Source: Pandoraea fibrosis (GTDB taxonomy: Bacteria > Pseudomonadota > Gammaproteobacteria > Burkholderiales > Burkholderiaceae). From it: 64,000 bases of DNA. Below, piece by piece: positions 62,892-64,000 of this stretch. Both the position numbers and the translations under genes were made by a program. The stretch covers positions 5,022,001 through 5,086,000 of the forward strand of contig NZ_CP047385.1 of the NCBI RefSeq assembly GCF_000807775.2, written 5' to 3'. Positions within the stretch are counted from its first letter, which is position 1. Each line of letters begins with the position of its first letter. Under the pieces are notes generated by a model. That model saw nothing but the letters and a program-made list of their open reading frames with translations, did no database searches and had not been told where the DNA came from.

Positions 62892-64000
62892 GTGAGCCTA
62901 CCCTCCAGTTTCGGAAACTATCCCCGCCTTCTCGCCTCTCGTTCGCTGGGAGCCGCCATCTTATGGATCGACTTCACGTTGATCTTCGAAAGTCTGGCGT
63001 TCCGATGGGATGCAGATGCCGTTTCGGTCGGCTTCGCCATGACGCTGTACGGCTTACCAGGCGTTCTGCTCGGGCCGTGGGTGGGTGCATATGCAGATAA
63101 GGTCTGTCCGTGGCGTCTACTGCGCTGGAGTTATGCGGCGAGGGCACTCACCGCCATCGCGCTCTGGCAAGCACCGACGTTAGGAATGTTCCTGGCATGC
63201 GTCGCGCTCAAGGGACTCTCCAACATGGTGCCAGCGCCCGCCGAACAGCAGCTATTCCGTCGCATTCTTGATGACAACGCACTGCCCGCGAATGCGGGAC
63301 GGGTAACGCTCATTGATCAAATCACCAAGGTCGTCGCGCCTCTCGTTGCCGCCTTCACCGCTTATGTAGGTTTTTCCGGCTTCGCTATTTCCGCCGCTTT
63401 TGGGGGAGCAGGCTTCTTCCTCGTGTCAGGATCAAGAACACCGATCAACACCGGTGCCCATCCCCCCACCCAACGAGCACGCCCACTTTGGGCAGTATTC
63501 CATTCGGTACTGCGTGACCACGCCATGCTCAAACGGGTGTTTATCATCACGCTTTGCCAAGCGTTCATTCTCGGTTTTTACGACGCACTGCTATCTCTGT
63601 TTTTGAAGGCGCGCGGCTATCCGGACGGTACCTATGGCAGCCTTGTAGGCTGCACGGCCGCGGGAGCAATGATCGGGGCAGTTGTTTTCCGACATGCCGT
63701 CGGGCGGTTCGAATCGTCAGCGCTACTCGCAATATCCTGTCCATTGTTCGGACTGACGATTCTGACACCAGCTGTCATGGTGTACGCGAATGTCGCCATG
63801 CCTCTTCCCTTCATGCTTGGCCTTTGGGTCTGCAACGGGCTCGGCTATGGACTCGGCGTGATGTTGATGATGGTGACATTTCAGCGAGAGTGTCCCCCCG
63901 AAACCCTGGGCACCGTGACCTCGACCGGCAGAAGTCTTCAACTGCTGCTTTTGATCGTTGCGCCACTAGCCGGCGGAGCGCTCTCAAGCGTCACCAGCAT
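62892..64000 (+). CDS. MFS transporter (partial, C-terminus beyond window)
   Basis: A GTG-initiated frame of 369 codons running off the right edge. It has several hydrophobic helices, with the motif GVLLGPWVGAYADK (motif A-like) near residue 58, fitting a major facilitator. About 400 residues would be usual, so only the last helix or two are missing. The GTG start lacks a clear ribosome site and the true start may differ. The codons are less GC-biased than in most of the window, which hints at transfer. Substrate unknown. Confidence 0.82.
   Translation, partial: MSLPSSFGNYPRLLASRSLGAAILWIDFTLIFESLAFRWDADAVSVGFAMTLYGLPGVLLGPWVGAYADKVCPWRLLRWSYAARALTAIALWQAPTLGMFLACVALKGLSNMVPAPAEQQLFRRILDDNALPANAGRVTLIDQITKVVAPLVAAFTAYVGFSGFAISAAFGGAGFFLVSGSRTPINTGAHPPTQRARPLWAVFHSVLRDHAMLKRVFIITLCQAFILGFYDALLSLFLKARGYPDGTYGSLVGCTAAGAMIGAVVFRHAVGRFESSALLAISCPLFGLTILTPAVMVYANVAMPLPFMLGLWVCNGLGYGLGVMLMMVTFQRECPPETLGTVTSTGRSLQLLLLIVAPLAGGALSSVTS

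Noticed and set aside
1-64000. CRISPR arrays, rRNA, or intact transposases
   Set aside because: I found no regular repeat-spacer arrays, no rRNA segments and no transposase motifs; only one tRNA and one island are supported.

Overview
This window is high-GC, densely coded chromosomal DNA from a member of the Burkholderiales, probably Burkholderiaceae and most like Pandoraea. That placement is inferred from gene content: a fused glucokinase/HexR protein, a DUF4148 protein, Gram-negative porins of the Burkholderia type, many IclR/LysR/MarR regulators and the cys locus layout. No rRNA or other taxonomic marker is present. There is one tRNA gene, no CRISPR array and no complete transposase.

Layout. 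(1) 1-3614: assimilatory sulfate reduction, with cysD (cut by the window edge), cysH and a TauE/SafE permease on the minus strand, divergent from the regulator cysB. (2) 3602-6437: a hypothetical gene, a Leu/Ile/Val-type periplasmic binding protein and a 3-hydroxyisobutyrate-dehydrogenase-family enzyme. (3) 6560-9471: tRNA-Leu(CAA) followed by a 2.9-kb mini-island bounded by a 54-bp direct repeat of the tRNA 3' end. It holds a decayed tyrosine-recombinase tail, a one-HKD phospholipase-D-like protein, a small unknown and a vapBC toxin-antitoxin pair. (4) 9620-13965: a flavin monooxygenase with an AraC regulator, then a FAD monooxygenase and an NmrA-like protein. (5) 14010-21601: a probable operon of a giant autotransporter whose passenger is an internal 505-residue duplication, a TPR-glycosyltransferase and a lipoprotein hydrolase. 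(6) Glutathione peroxidase at 22372.

(7) 23133-38196: seventeen consecutive minus-strand genes with short gaps or start/stop overlaps, forming a catabolic operon: NitT/TauT-type ABC importer, two SDRs, cupin, alpha/beta hydrolase, IclR regulator, TPP enzyme, aspartate-dehydrogenase-like protein, aldehyde dehydrogenase, two small unknown proteins, Rieske oxygenase, RidA, VanB-type reductase and a VOC dioxygenase. A porin follows at 38502. The operon and porin upstream regions share the same inverted repeat about 100 bp before each start codon. A related repeat precedes a FAD monooxygenase/IclR pair at 40074-42150. Together these look like a co-regulated regulon for uptake and breakdown of an aromatic or N-containing aromatic compound whose identity I cannot determine.

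(8) 42463-49163: an internally duplicated outer-membrane barrel, a DUF4148 protein, a divergent ArsR regulator and atypical P450, an MFS exporter and an Hsp70-like protein. (9) 49288-61267: GntP permease, AMP nucleosidase, dodecin, a MarR regulator with a palindromic operator, then the Entner-Doudoroff cluster (glk-hexR fusion, pgl and zwf, divergent from edd) with a consensus HexR operator in the zwf/edd gap. eda is absent, and a DapA-family aldolase lies downstream of edd. (10) 61333-64000: an HTH protein, a LecA-like lectin-domain protein and a truncated MFS transporter in less GC-rich DNA.
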